DNA from: Bradyrhizobium ontarionense
Lineage (GTDB): Bacteria; Pseudomonadota; Alphaproteobacteria; Rhizobiales; Xanthobacteraceae
Assembly: GCF_021088345.1 (NCBI RefSeq)
Contig: NZ_CP088156.1
Coordinates: 1,240,001-1,304,000, forward strand
Reading direction: 5' to 3'
Length of the DNA: 64,000 nucleotides
Shown: positions 45,299-54,605 of the stretch, one piece after another
How the letters are laid out: every line of letters begins with the position of its first letter
Position numbering within the stretch: the first letter of the stretch is position 1
Position numbers and translations under genes: made by a program
The notes under the pieces: model-generated
Database searches by the model: none
Seen by the model: the letters and a program-made list of their open reading frames with translations, nothing else
Told to the model about the DNA's origin: nothing

Positions 45299-46819
45299 TC
45301 AATTGCGCCGGTGCGCGTTCAAACGGCGCTCGACCAGCAGGGAGTAGCGTGACATGCCGAAGCAGAAGGCGAAGTAGATCATCCCGGTGAAGGCGAAGCC
45401 GGTGAATGCCGTGGTCGGCGTCGCCCAGACCGGATCGGCCAACGATGCCTTCAGGCTGCCGAGCAGGTCGAACAGCGCCACGATCGACACCAGCGAGGTA
45501 TCCTTGAACAGCGAGATGAAGCTGTTAACGATGCCGGGAATGACGTGGCGCAGCGCCTGCGGCAGCACGATGAACGATGTGGTCTTCCACCAGGACAGGC
45601 CGAGCGCGCTCGCCGCCTCCCCCTGACCGCGCGGAATGGCCTGCAGGCCGCCGCGGATCACCTCCGCCATGTAGGCGCCGGAGAACAGCGCGACGCCGAC
45701 CAGTGCCCGCACCAGGCCGTCGATGCGCATGTTGCCGGGCAGGAACAACGGCAGCATGTAGGTCGCGAAGAACAGTACGGTGATCAGCGGCACGCCGCGC
45801 ACCAGCTCGATGAAGGCGATCGAGAAGAAGCGGATCAGCGGGATCGTCGAGCGACGGCCGAGCGCCAGGGCGATCCCGATCGGCATTGACGCGACGATGC
45901 CGATCACCGAGACGACTAGCGTCACGAGCATGCCGCCCCACAGCCGTGTGTCGACGATGGCAAGACCGTGCCGATCCAGGCCCATGATCGCAATCACGAT
46001 GGCGATGCCGACGAAGGTCGCGGCGGTGCCGACCACGGTCCGCAGCGCCCGCGCCCCGCCGCCGAGAAAAAATACCAAACCCGTGACCACGATTGCGGTG
46101 AGTGCGAGATCGATCCAGACCGGTTGATGCGACGCCTGCAGTTGATCGCGAATCCAAAGCAGCGGCCAGATCACCAGCGAGGCGACCGTTCCGATCAGCA
46201 CGACGAGCTTGCCGAGCAGCCAGAACAGCATGCCGACGACCGGCACGTTCGCGCCGGCACGAACGAGCGCATTGCCGGCGGTATCAATGCTGTCGGTGAA
46301 CACCGACAGCGCGCTGGCGGTCCAGCTCACGCCGAAGCCCTCCAGGCCGCCGCCGTACAACAGGAAGAACGCGACCACCGGGAGAGCGAAGAAGAAGATC
46401 CCGGCGTTCAGCCCCTTGGCTGGCAGCCGCGGGATCAGCAGCGGCACCAGCAGCACCACCGACAGGACGTAGGTCAGGTCGACCCGCCAGCGTTCGGCCT
46501 CGGGATAGAAGCCGTACATGAGCTGGTTGAACTTCGCGGTGATGTAGGGCCAGCACGCCCCGACCGGATGACCGGCATTCTGCGCCAGGCACGCCTCGCG
46601 GTCCTTGCCGACCCAGACCGCGTCGACCAGCAGGAACTGCAGCGCGGGGATCACCGTGAACCAGATCAGAAGCGCGCTGAGCAGCGTCAGCAGAACGTTG
46701 GTCGGTGAGTTCAAGAGCTGGGTGCGGACGAAGCCCACGAAGCCGGTGGTCTTGATCGGCGCGGGCCGCTCGCCCGCCAGGTCCTGACGGATGAAGTTGG
46801 AAGCCGTGATGTCGGTCAT
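45299..46819 (-). CDS. aapM: General L-amino-acid ABC transporter permease AapM
   Basis: Inner-membrane subunit of the Aap importer. It has 506 residues from the ATG at 46819 ([14 protein letters not shown]); an upstream in-frame start at 46843 would overlap aapQ. A long N-terminal region with several helices is typical for AapM. The permease core is C-terminal, with the EAA loop [20 protein letters not shown], and [20 protein letters not shown] before it. Adjacent to aapQ and aapP on the same strand. Confidence 0.94.
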   Translation of the reverse strand: MTDITASNFIRQDLAGERPAPIKTTGFVGFVRTQLLNSPTNVLLTLLSALLIWFTVIPALQFLLVDAVWVGKDREACLAQNAGHPVGACWPYITAKFNQLMYGFYPEAERWRVDLTYVLSVVLLVPLLIPRLPAKGLNAGIFFFALPVVAFFLLYGGGLEGFGVSWTASALSVFTDSIDTAGNALVRAGANVPVVGMLFWLLGKLVVLIGTVASLVIWPLLWIRDQLQASHQPVWIDLALTAIVVTGLVFFLGGGARALRTVVGTAATFVGIAIVIAIMGLDRHGLAIVDTRLWGGMLVTLVVSVIGIVASMPIGIALALGRRSTIPLIRFFSIAFIELVRGVPLITVLFFATYMLPLFLPGNMRIDGLVRALVGVALFSGAYMAEVIRGGLQAIPRGQGEAASALGLSWWKTTSFIVLPQALRHVIPGIVNSFISLFKDTSLVSIVALFDLLGSLKASLADPVWATPTTAFTGFAFTGMIYFAFCFGMSRYSLLVERRLNAHRRN

Positions 46820-46832
46820 GCGCCAAGTCTCT

Positions 46833-48038
46833 TCATGCGCCAAGCCTCTTGCCGAGCCGCCAGCTATAGAAGCTCATGATCGCGCTCGTGATCAGCGACA
46901 GCGCCAGATAGACGCCCATCGTAATCCCGATGATCTCGATGGCCTGACCGGTCTGGCTCATCGTCGTTCCCGCGAACACCGACACCAGATCAGGATAGCC
47001 AATGGCGACCGCGAGCGATGAGTTCTTGGTCAGATTCAGATACTGATTGGTCAAAGGCGGCAGGATGACGCGCAGCGCTTGCGGCACCACGATGAGCCGC
47101 AGCACCGTACCGCGGCTGAGGCCGAGCGAGAGGCCCGCCTCCATCTGCCCCTTGTGGACCGAGAGAATGCCGCCGCGCACGACCTCGGCAATGAAGGAGG
47201 CCGTGTACATCGACAGCGCCAGGGTCAGCGCGACGAATTCGGGAATGATGCGCGAGCCGCCGGCGAAGTTGAAGCCCTTCAGTACCGGGACCTCGAAGAC
47301 CACCGGCGCCCCGAACACCAGCATCGACATCACCGGCAGCCCGATCAGCAGACCGAGCACATAGGGCCAGATCCGCATCGCATGCCCGCGCACGAACAGT
47401 TCGCGCCGCGCATAGTAGCGCAGGCCGATGCAAGCTACGATCGCAACGCCGAGCGCGATCAGGAACGGCATCAGGCCGGGCTCTTCGACCGGACGCGGAA
47501 CGATAAAGCCGCGATTATTGAGATAGAAGGTCGAGGCCACCGAGATGCTCTGCCGTGGGCCCGGCAGAGCAGCCAGCACCGCGAGATACCAGAACGTGAT
47601 CTGGAACAGCAGCGGCAGGTTGCGGATGAGCTCGACATAGGTGCCGGCAACCCTGGACAGGAGCCCGTTGGGAGACAGACGCCCCAAGGCGATCATCAGG
47701 CCGAGGATCGTCGCCAGCACGATGCCGATCACGGAGACCAGCAACGTGTTCAGAATGCCGACGATCAGCACCCGGGTGTAGCTGTCCGACCCGGAATAGC
47801 TGATGAGGGTCTGGTTGACGTCGAATCCGGCCGTATTGTTCAGGAACCCGAAGCCCGAGGTGATGCGTTGTGCCGCGAGATTGGTACGCACGTTGGCCAC
47901 GATCTCGTAGCCAAACCACGCCAGGGCTGCGACGAACAGGATTTGCAGGATGATGCCGTTCCATCCTGCCTTCCCCCCCAATACGCGCTTCAGCCGAAGC
48001 GCGTATTGCGGAGGCGGTAACCTCGCTTCGATGCTCAT
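46833..48038 (-). CDS. aapQ: General L-amino-acid ABC transporter permease AapQ
   Basis: Partner permease of AapM. It has 401 residues, with a first helix GWNGIILQILFVAALAWFGY and then the typical NNTAGFDVNQTLISYSGSDS periplasmic segment. The C-terminal EAA loop is HKGQMEAGLSLGLSRGTVLR, followed by PPLTNQYLNLTKNSSLAVAI. It lies 27 bp downstream of aapJ on the same strand. Confidence 0.95.
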   Translation of the reverse strand: MSIEARLPPPQYALRLKRVLGGKAGWNGIILQILFVAALAWFGYEIVANVRTNLAAQRITSGFGFLNNTAGFDVNQTLISYSGSDSYTRVLIVGILNTLLVSVIGIVLATILGLMIALGRLSPNGLLSRVAGTYVELIRNLPLLFQITFWYLAVLAALPGPRQSISVASTFYLNNRGFIVPRPVEEPGLMPFLIALGVAIVACIGLRYYARRELFVRGHAMRIWPYVLGLLIGLPVMSMLVFGAPVVFEVPVLKGFNFAGGSRIIPEFVALTLALSMYTASFIAEVVRGGILSVHKGQMEAGLSLGLSRGTVLRLIVVPQALRVILPPLTNQYLNLTKNSSLAVAIGYPDLVSVFAGTTMSQTGQAIEIIGITMGVYLALSLITSAIMSFYSWRLGKRLGA

Positions 48039-48065
48039 CGCCGCAGCCCCGCTATGGTGCAGGTA

Positions 48066-49082
48066 TCAGCGGATCGGCGGCGCGTATTGCAGACCGCCCT
48101 TGTTCCAGAGCTGGTTCAGACCGCGCGCGATCTGCAGCTTGGAGCCGGCGCCGACGTTGCGGTCATACATCTCGCCGTAATTTCCGACCGCCTTGACGAT
48201 GCGGGAGAACCAATCCTTGGTGAGGCCGAGCTGCTCGCCGAGATTGCCGTCGGTGCCAAAGGCGCGCTTGAACTCCGGCTTGTCGGACTTGGCCATCTCG
48301 TCGACGTTCGCCTGGGTCACGCCGAGCTCCTCGGCCGTCACCAGCCCGAACAAGGTCCACTTCACGATGTCGAACCACTGATCGTCGCCGTGGCGGACCA
48401 TGGGGCCCAGCGGCTCCTTCGAGATCACCTCGGGCAGCACCACGTGATCGGCCGGATTGGCGAGCTTCAGCCGCTCGGCGTAGAGGCCCGAGACGTCAGT
48501 GGTGAACACGTCGCAGCGGCCGGATTCGTAGGCCTTTATCGTCTCGTCTTGGCCGGCGAACGCGATCACCTCGTACTTCATCTTGTTGGCCTTGAAGTAG
48601 TCGGCGAGATTCTGCTCGGTCGTTGTGCCGGTCTGCACGCAGACCGAAGCGCTGTTCAGCTCAAGCGCGGAATTCACTTTGAGGGCCTTCTTCACCATGA
48701 AGCCCTGGCCGTCATAATAGGTCACGCCGGCGAAATTGGCGCCCAGCGAGGTATCGCGCGACAGCGTCCACGTCGTGTTGCGGGACAGCACGTCGATTTC
48801 ACCGGATTGCAGCGCGGTGAAGCGATCCTTGGCGGACAGCGGCACGAACTTGACCTTGGTCGGATCGTTGAAGATCGCAGCCGCGATGGCGCGGCAGACG
48901 TCGACGTCGAGCCCGGTCCAATTGCCCTTGTCGTCAGGCGACGAGAAGCCAGGAAGGCCCTGGCTGACGCCGCAGGCGACCATGCCGCGATCCTTGACGG
49001 TCTTGAGCGTCTCGGCCTGAGCGCCGACGCTCGCCAGGACCGGGGCGAGAGCAAGAGTAAGAGCAAGAGTGACGCGTTTCAT
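48066..49082 (-). CDS. aapJ: General L-amino-acid ABC transporter periplasmic binding protein AapJ
   Basis: Solute-binding protein of broad amino-acid specificity. It has 338 residues. The signal peptide (MKRVTLALTLALAPVLASVGAQA) is cleaved before ETLKTVKDRGMVACGV. The mature part has GLDVDVCRAIAAAIFNDPTK and SGEIDVLSRNTTWTLSRDTS, both typical of AapJ. The ATG at 49082 is chosen over a GTG two codons earlier. First gene of aapJQMP; in Rhizobium this operon is under nitrogen control, which fits the ntrBC genes in the window, but I see no NtrC site. Confidence 0.95.
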   Translation of the reverse strand: MKRVTLALTLALAPVLASVGAQAETLKTVKDRGMVACGVSQGLPGFSSPDDKGNWTGLDVDVCRAIAAAIFNDPTKVKFVPLSAKDRFTALQSGEIDVLSRNTTWTLSRDTSLGANFAGVTYYDGQGFMVKKALKVNSALELNSASVCVQTGTTTEQNLADYFKANKMKYEVIAFAGQDETIKAYESGRCDVFTTDVSGLYAERLKLANPADHVVLPEVISKEPLGPMVRHGDDQWFDIVKWTLFGLVTAEELGVTQANVDEMAKSDKPEFKRAFGTDGNLGEQLGLTKDWFSRIVKAVGNYGEMYDRNVGAGSKLQIARGLNQLWNKGGLQYAPPIR

Positions 49083-49395
49083 AAGCACAGCCTTTCGAGG
49101 TCGTTCCTTGGGGAGCGATGAAATCTCCGCGCGTGGGTGGGCCGACCTGAATCCGCCATTGCAAACGCCATACCAACAATATGGCGCCCGCCATGCACAA
49201 CAAAGCCGTGCATGCAGAATGGAGCGGAAATCGCGACAAGCCCCTCAACGTGCAGCGATCGAATTGCGCCAGCATCACAGAACGACTGGCTGTCCGGGTC
49301 AAGGGGTTGACGGCCCTGTTCTGCATTCTGTTATTAACGACCGCAGTCCTGCCCGATTTGAGCTTTGGCAGCCTGAAAAGAGAAAAGACACGCGA
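49083..49395. other. 313-bp divergent gap between aapJ and the metC-like gene
   Basis: It must carry the aap promoter (leftward) and that of the lyase (rightward). No sigma-54 -24/-12 element or clear palindrome was recognised. Confidence 0.4.
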
Positions 49396-50589
49396 ATGGC
49401 ATCATCGAACGACCCCGCTGCGGCGGTGCGACAAAACGTCGAGACACGGCTGATCACCGGGGGCAGGGATACGAAGGCGCAGCACGGATTCGTGAATCCT
49501 CCGGTCGTTCATGGCTCGACCGTTCTGTACCCCACCGCCGAGGACCTGCACGCGCACCGCGGTGAATTCCAGTACGGCCGTCACGGCACCCCGACCACCA
49601 AGGCGCTGCAGCAGGCGCTGATGGCGCTCGAAGGTCCGCAATGCGCCGGTGTCGGCATCGCGCCGTCGGGTCTCGGGGCGATCTCGACGACGCTGCTGTC
49701 GGTGCTCAAGGCCGGCGATCACCTCCTGGTCTGCGACAGCGTCTATCGTCCGACCCGCAATTTCTGCAACGGTATGCTGGCGCGCTATGGGGTCGAGACG
49801 ACCTATTTTGATCCATTGATCGGCACAGGAATTGAGCAACTGCTCAAGCCGAATACACGCGCGGTGGTTGTCGAGGCGCCCGGATCGCAGTCCTTCGAGA
49901 TGCCGGACATCCCGGCGATCGCGGCCGTCGCGCATGCCCATGGCGCACTCGTGATCGACGACAACACGTGGGCCACGCCGCTCTATCACCGCTCCCTGGA
50001 TCAGGGCGTCGACATCAGCATGCAGGCCGCCACCAAATATATCGGTGGCCATTCCGACATCATGTTCGGGACGATTTCGGCCAATGCGAAGGCCTGGCCG
50101 CTGATCGTCGAAGGCATCCGGCTGCTCGGCGTCTGCGCCGGTCCGGACGATGTGTTCCTGGCTCTGCGCGGCGTGCGGACCCTCGGTGTGCGCCTGGCCC
50201 AGCATCATCGGTCCGGCGTCGAGATGGCGCGCTGGCTCGCAGCCCGCCCGGAGGTCATCCAGGTCCTGCATCCGGCGCTGGAAAGCCATCCAGGGCATGC
50301 CATCTGGAAGCGCGATTTCACCGGCGCCTCCGGCCTGTTCAGCATCGTGCTGCAGCCGAAGCCGCAAGCCGCAGTGGATGCGATGCTCGACGCGCTGACG
50401 CTGTTCGGCATGGGCTATTCCTGGGGCGGCTTCGAAAGCCTCGCGATTCCGTTCGACTGCGCGAGCTACCGCACCGCCACCAGCTGGGCACCGGGCGGCC
50501 CCACCCTGCGCCTGCACATCGGGCTCGAGAACGTCGAGGATCTCAAGACCGATCTCGATCGCGGCTTTGCGGCCTTCAACGCGGCCTGA
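49396..50589 (+). CDS. metC: Cystathionine beta-lyase (MetC-like, Cys/Met metabolism PLP enzyme)
   Basis: PLP enzyme cleaving cystathionine to homocysteine, pyruvate and ammonia. It has 397 residues. The start NPPVVHGSTVLYPTAEDLHA is typical of MetC. YGRHGTPTTKALQQALMALE is the PLP-phosphate region, and the PLP lysine is Lys214 in AATKYIGGHSDIMFG. The C-terminal GYSWGGFESLAIP contributes to substrate binding. The frame is open far upstream, but the ATG at 49396 (MASSNDPAAAVRQ) fits the family length. Divergent from aapJ. Confidence 0.92.
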   Translation: MASSNDPAAAVRQNVETRLITGGRDTKAQHGFVNPPVVHGSTVLYPTAEDLHAHRGEFQYGRHGTPTTKALQQALMALEGPQCAGVGIAPSGLGAISTTLLSVLKAGDHLLVCDSVYRPTRNFCNGMLARYGVETTYFDPLIGTGIEQLLKPNTRAVVVEAPGSQSFEMPDIPAIAAVAHAHGALVIDDNTWATPLYHRSLDQGVDISMQAATKYIGGHSDIMFGTISANAKAWPLIVEGIRLLGVCAGPDDVFLALRGVRTLGVRLAQHHRSGVEMARWLAARPEVIQVLHPALESHPGHAIWKRDFTGASGLFSIVLQPKPQAAVDAMLDALTLFGMGYSWGGFESLAIPFDCASYRTATSWAPGGPTLRLHIGLENVEDLKTDLDRGFAAFNAA

Positions 50590-50712
50590 GCCCGTCCGCA
50601 GCGGCAGGCAAAACGCCTCCCGATCAGGCAGGCGGAGCCGACAGAATGTCGTTGATCCCAAGCCGTTTGGGCGTAGCCTTCCTGTGAACGGAAGTGGAAA
50701 CGAACGGAAATC

Positions 50713-52401
50713 ATGGTTCTGCTCGATCTGATGGGCGGCGTGGCGTTGCTGTTGTGGGGCCTTCACATGGTCCACAGCGGCATCCTGCGCGCCTTTGGCC
50801 CGGATCTCCGGCTGCTGCTGTCGCGGGCGCTGCGAAACCGGTTCAGTGCGCTTGTTGCCGGACTGGGCCTCACGGCGCTGCTGCAGAGCAGCACGGCGAC
50901 CGCCCTGATCACCACCTCCTTCGCTGCGGAAGGCCTGGTCAGCCTGGTCCCCGCACTCGCCATCATGCTCGGCGCCAATATCGGCACCACGCTGATCGTC
51001 CAGGTGCTGTCGTTCAATGTCGCCGCCGTCGCGCCGGTCCTGTTCGTGCTCGGACTGGTGGCGTTCCGCAGCGGTCCGCGGTCACGGATCAAGGACCTCG
51101 GCCGGGTGTCGATCGGCCTCGGGCTGATGCTGCTGTCACTGCACATCCTGCTCGACACCTTGGCCCCGGCCGAGGACGCGCCGGCCATGCGCGTGTTCAT
51201 GCAGGCCATCACGGCCGATGTGACGCTGTGCGTCATCTTCGGCGCGGCGGTGACATGGATCGTGCACTCCAGCGTCGCCAGCGTGCTGCTGGTGATGTCG
51301 CTCGCCTACGCGCATTTCATTTCGGCCGAGGCGGCGATGGCGCTGGTGCTCGGCGCCAATCTCGGCAGCGCCCTCAATCCGGTGTTCGAAGGTGCCCGCC
51401 GCGACAATCCGGCGAGCTACCGGCTGCCGGTCGGCAATCTCCTGAACCGCATCATCGGCGTGGCCCTGATCGCGCCATTCCTGCATCCGCTCGCGGCGCA
51501 GTTGCAACTGTGGCAGCCCGACCTGTCGAAGCTCACCGCGCAGTTCCACATGGCCTTCAACATCGGAACGGCGCTGGTCTTCATCGGCCTGCTTGGCGGC
51601 ATGGAGAAGCTGCTGACGAGACTGTTCCCGGATCGCCCGGCCGAGATCGATCCGGCCAAGCCGCGCTACCTCGACGAGACCGCGCTGGAAACCCCATCGC
51701 TGGCGCTCGCCGATGCGGCGCGCGAGGCGCTGCGCATGGGCGATCAGGTCGAGACCATGTTGCGCAACGTGATGACCGCGATGATGACCAATGATCGCGG
51801 TCTCGTCGACCAGGTCTCGCGCGCGGACAACATCGTCGACAGGCTCGACGAGGCCATCAAGCTCTACATCACCAAGCTGACGCGCGGCAGCCTGGACGAA
51901 CGGGAGGGCAAGCGCGCGATGGAGATCATCTCCTTCGCCATCAACCTCGAGCATATCGGCGACATCATCGACAAGAACCTGAGCGAGCTTGCGACCAAGA
52001 AGATCAAGCGCAGGTTCCAGTTCTCGACTGAGGGCGCCGAGGATCTGCAGGCGTTCCACCGCCAGATCATGGAGGCGCTGCGCATCGCCTTCGGCATCTT
52101 CATGTCAGGCAACGCCCAGCAGGCTCACCGTCTGCTGGATCAGAAGGCCGAGCTCCGCAATGCCGAGCTCGGTGCCACCGAGCGGCATCTGGAACGCCTG
52201 CGCGAGGGCCGCTCCGAGACGCTCGAAACGACCTCGCTGCATCTCGACGTGCTGCGCGATCTCAGGCGGATCCATTCGCACATCTGCTCGGTCGCCTATC
52301 CCGTGCTCGATGCAGCGGGCCAGATCGCGCCCCGCCGCGAGACGGCCGACAGCGCCATCGCCACGCTGCCCGCGTCTGAGGCACATCCACTGCCGCGCTA
52401 G
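50713..52401 (+). CDS. Na/Pi cotransporter family protein with C-terminal PhoU-like domain
   Basis: Inner-membrane transporter of the NptA/YjbB type, likely moving phosphate with sodium. It has 562 residues. Two inverted Na/Pi repeats carry the QSS motifs: GLTALLQSSTATALITTSFA and, in the second repeat, VTWIVHSSVASVLLVMSLAY, with GANIGTTLIVQVL and GANLGSALNPVFE as their pairs. After about residue 330 is a helical PhoU-like domain (SRADNIVDRLDEAIKLYITK, INLEHIGDIIDKNLSEL). In the second repeat the Gln of QSS is replaced by His, which is not unusual in this branch. Confidence 0.93.
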   Translation: MVLLDLMGGVALLLWGLHMVHSGILRAFGPDLRLLLSRALRNRFSALVAGLGLTALLQSSTATALITTSFAAEGLVSLVPALAIMLGANIGTTLIVQVLSFNVAAVAPVLFVLGLVAFRSGPRSRIKDLGRVSIGLGLMLLSLHILLDTLAPAEDAPAMRVFMQAITADVTLCVIFGAAVTWIVHSSVASVLLVMSLAYAHFISAEAAMALVLGANLGSALNPVFEGARRDNPASYRLPVGNLLNRIIGVALIAPFLHPLAAQLQLWQPDLSKLTAQFHMAFNIGTALVFIGLLGGMEKLLTRLFPDRPAEIDPAKPRYLDETALETPSLALADAAREALRMGDQVETMLRNVMTAMMTNDRGLVDQVSRADNIVDRLDEAIKLYITKLTRGSLDEREGKRAMEIISFAINLEHIGDIIDKNLSELATKKIKRRFQFSTEGAEDLQAFHRQIMEALRIAFGIFMSGNAQQAHRLLDQKAELRNAELGATERHLERLREGRSETLETTSLHLDVLRDLRRIHSHICSVAYPVLDAAGQIAPRRETADSAIATLPASEAHPLPR

Positions 52402-52452
52402 CTAAGCACGCGCAGCCTACTCGCCTGTTTACTCTTGCTGCATCAAAATCGC

Positions 52453-52598
52453 CGTCATTCCGGGGCAATCGCCAATGCGCAGACGCGAAGCGGCTGCACG
52501 TTGGCGATTGAACCCGGAATCTCGACATTGTTTAGAATGGACGCAAGACAATATCGAGATTCCGGGTTCAAGGCCTGCGGCCTTGCCCCGGAATGACG
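52453..52598. repeat. Dispersed palindromic repeat, CGTCATTCCGGGGC type
   Basis: Outer arms CGTCATTCCGGGGC (52453-52466) and GCCCCGGAATGACG (52585-52598) are perfect complements. Inner arms GAACCCGGAATCTCGA and TCGAGATTCCGGGTTC also match exactly. It lies between the convergent Na/Pi and LAB_N genes and could act as a terminator both ways. Confidence 0.75.
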
Positions 52599-52643
52599 GT
52601 GACTATGACGCGCGAATGATCGTCTGAGGACCCAGCGGTCGGA

Positions 52644-52982
52644 TCAGTTGCTCAGCGTCTGCGATCCCTGCTGACGGCTCTTGAAGATCAGCATGAGATT
52701 GCGGACGTAGATGATGTTCGACAGGAGCTGGCCGAAGATGATGACCGGCTCGCGCTTGACGAGGCCGTAGATCAGGGTCATCAGCCCGCCACCGATGGAG
52801 AAGAACCAGAACGCGAGCGGGACCACGCTCTTGCCGGCCCGCTCGCTCGCGATCCATTGCACCAGGAAGCGGGCCGCGAAGGCGAGCTGCGCGGCGAGGC
52901 CGAACACGAGCCAGAAATCGAACTTCGCGATGAAAATGTCGTACAGATAGTTGTTGAGCGCCTGCCCGAACTGAATCAGCAT
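52644..52982 (-). CDS. LAB_N (lipid-A-disaccharide synthase N-terminal-like) membrane protein
   Basis: Small inner-membrane protein of 112 residues with three helices; FLVQWIASERAGKSVVPLAF followed by WFFSIGGGLMTLIYGLVKRE is the LAB_N signature. LAB_N proteins are usually next to a GT2 and an ArnT-like transferase, and their precise role is unknown. The ATG at 52982 overlaps the stop of the GT2 gene (ATGA), so it is translationally coupled to it. An upstream start would extend into the GT2 gene. Confidence 0.9.
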   Translation of the reverse strand: MLIQFGQALNNYLYDIFIAKFDFWLVFGLAAQLAFAARFLVQWIASERAGKSVVPLAFWFFSIGGGLMTLIYGLVKREPVIIFGQLLSNIIYVRNLMLIFKSRQQGSQTLSN

Positions 52983-53719
52983 CACTTCACCTCGATCGCG
53001 ATCGGCGTCGGCTTCTTGCGGCGGATCAGCCACCACACACCGGCGAGATCCATGATCCCGATCCAGAGCCGGTCGAAGAATCCGTAATTCGACACGCCCG
53101 AATGGCGGGGACGGTCGATCACGTCGATATAGGCGATGTCGTATCCCTCACGCCGCACCAGCGCCGGCAGAAAGCGGTGCAGACCATCGAAATACGGCAT
53201 CATCAGGAACACGTCGCGGCGAACCGCCTTGAGGCCGCAGCCGGTGTCGCGCGTCCCATCATGCAGCACCGCATTGCGGATCCTGTTGGCGAACCGCGAC
53301 TGCAGCTTCTTGAAGCCGGTGTCCTTGCGGCCGACTCGCTGTCCGGCCACCAGACCGACACGGGCACCGCCCTTTTCGAGGGCAGCGATGAGGTCGGGAA
53401 GAAAGGCCGGGTTGTTCTGTCCGTCGCCGTCGAGGGTCGCAACAACAGCGCCGTGCGCGGCGCGGATGCCGCTTCGGACCGCCGCCGATTGTCCCGTCGA
53501 TCTTTCATGCCGCAGGACCCGCAGGTTCGGCCGCCGCGCCATCTCCTCCGCGAGTCGCGCCGCGGTGTCGTCGGTCGAGCCGTCATTGACGTAGATGATC
53601 TCATACGACCAGAGACCATCGAGCGCGGCTGCGATCTCGACAATCAGGGGCGTGATATTGCCGGCCTCGTTGCGTACGGGAACGACGATGGACACGGCAA
53701 CGGGGGTTTCGGTCGACAA
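52982..53719 (-). CDS. Family 2 glycosyltransferase, DPM1/ArnC-like
   Basis: It probably moves a sugar from a nucleotide donor to a polyprenyl phosphate. It has 245 residues: VSIVVPVRNEAGNITPLIVE at the start, EIIYVNDGSTDDTAARL with the nucleotide-binding DGS, and the metal-binding motif DGDGQNNPAFLPDL (the family DxD-like position). RDTGCGLKAVRRDVFLMMPY and the HR-x-GVSNYG segment (RHSGVSNYGFFDRLW) follow. No C-terminal double membrane helix as in ArnC, so the enzyme may need the coupled LAB_N protein as membrane anchor. Donor sugar not known. Confidence 0.9.
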   Translation of the reverse strand: MSTETPVAVSIVVPVRNEAGNITPLIVEIAAALDGLWSYEIIYVNDGSTDDTAARLAEEMARRPNLRVLRHERSTGQSAAVRSGIRAAHGAVVATLDGDGQNNPAFLPDLIAALEKGGARVGLVAGQRVGRKDTGFKKLQSRFANRIRNAVLHDGTRDTGCGLKAVRRDVFLMMPYFDGLHRFLPALVRREGYDIAYIDVIDRPRHSGVSNYGFFDRLWIGIMDLAGVWWLIRRKKPTPIAIEVK

Positions 53720-53813
53720 AATGATACTCGTGAGGGCGTGATCGGACCGGTTCCCGCCCCGGGGTGCTCCGGCGGAGGCTTCTTATGGGGCTTGGGGCCG
53801 GCTATCAACCCCT

Positions 53814-54605
53814 TTAGCGCGGTACGATTCGGCCGTCCTTGCCGATGCGAAAGCCGAGCCGCCGTGCTGCGAACCAATAGCGGACGAGCATGGCGCAGGC
53901 CAATCCCACCACGGCTCCCGCGACCACATCGCTCGGATGATGCGCCAGCAGCACGAGCCTGCTGACGGCGATGGCAACGGCGTAGATATACATCGGAACG
54001 CGCAGCCGCGGCCAGACTGCGGCGACCGCGAAGGCCAGCCCGAACGCCGTCACCGCATGCGCCGAGGGCATGCTGAAATAGGCCGGCGTGCCGTTGAACG
54101 GGACGAAGTTGAAGGCGTTCGCTTCACCGCCCACGAACGGACGTCCGCGTCCGATGATGTATTTCAGCACCTGCGCGGCAAGCACGGACGTCAGCACCGC
54201 GAAGAAGAAATACTGAACGTGGGTCGCGAAATTGAGCAGGCGACTGCGCGAGGCTTCCGGCCACAGCGGTGCGATCAGGATCGTCAGGATGACGGCAGTG
54301 GCCAGGACACCCAGCACGTATTGATCCTGGCCGAAGTCGGTGACGATGCGCCAGGGCCACAAGCCCGGCGTGCCGCGGGCCGGCATCAGCCCGATCTCGT
54401 AGGCATCGACCGCGAACATCAGCACCAGGATCGTGCATAGACCGATCGCGCCGAGCAGGAGCAGCTGGCGCGACTGACGTGGCCAGGTCGCGGTGTCAGG
54501 CGCCGTCTGCGGCCGGCGCACCAGCCGGCCAAGTGAGAATTTCCCCACCAGTGCGAGCTGGGAGAAGTAACCTGAAGGTGACGAGGAACTGTCCGGGGCC
54601 GACAT
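53814..54605 (-). CDS. PAP2-family membrane phosphatase
   Basis: Integral-membrane acid phosphatase of lipid or polyprenyl phosphates. It has 263 residues and about six helices. The three catalytic motifs are KYIIGRGRPF, PSAHAVTAFG and SRLVLLAHHPSDVVAG (His nucleophile in the last). Its ATG immediately follows the stop of the GT39 gene (TAGATG), so it is read on the same transcript. Possible roles are recycling of undecaprenyl diphosphate or lipid A dephosphorylation (LpxE/LpxF-like). Confidence 0.9.
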   Translation of the reverse strand: MSAPDSSSSPSGYFSQLALVGKFSLGRLVRRPQTAPDTATWPRQSRQLLLLGAIGLCTILVLMFAVDAYEIGLMPARGTPGLWPWRIVTDFGQDQYVLGVLATAVILTILIAPLWPEASRSRLLNFATHVQYFFFAVLTSVLAAQVLKYIIGRGRPFVGGEANAFNFVPFNGTPAYFSMPSAHAVTAFGLAFAVAAVWPRLRVPMYIYAVAIAVSRLVLLAHHPSDVVAGAVVGLACAMLVRYWFAARRLGFRIGKDGRIVPR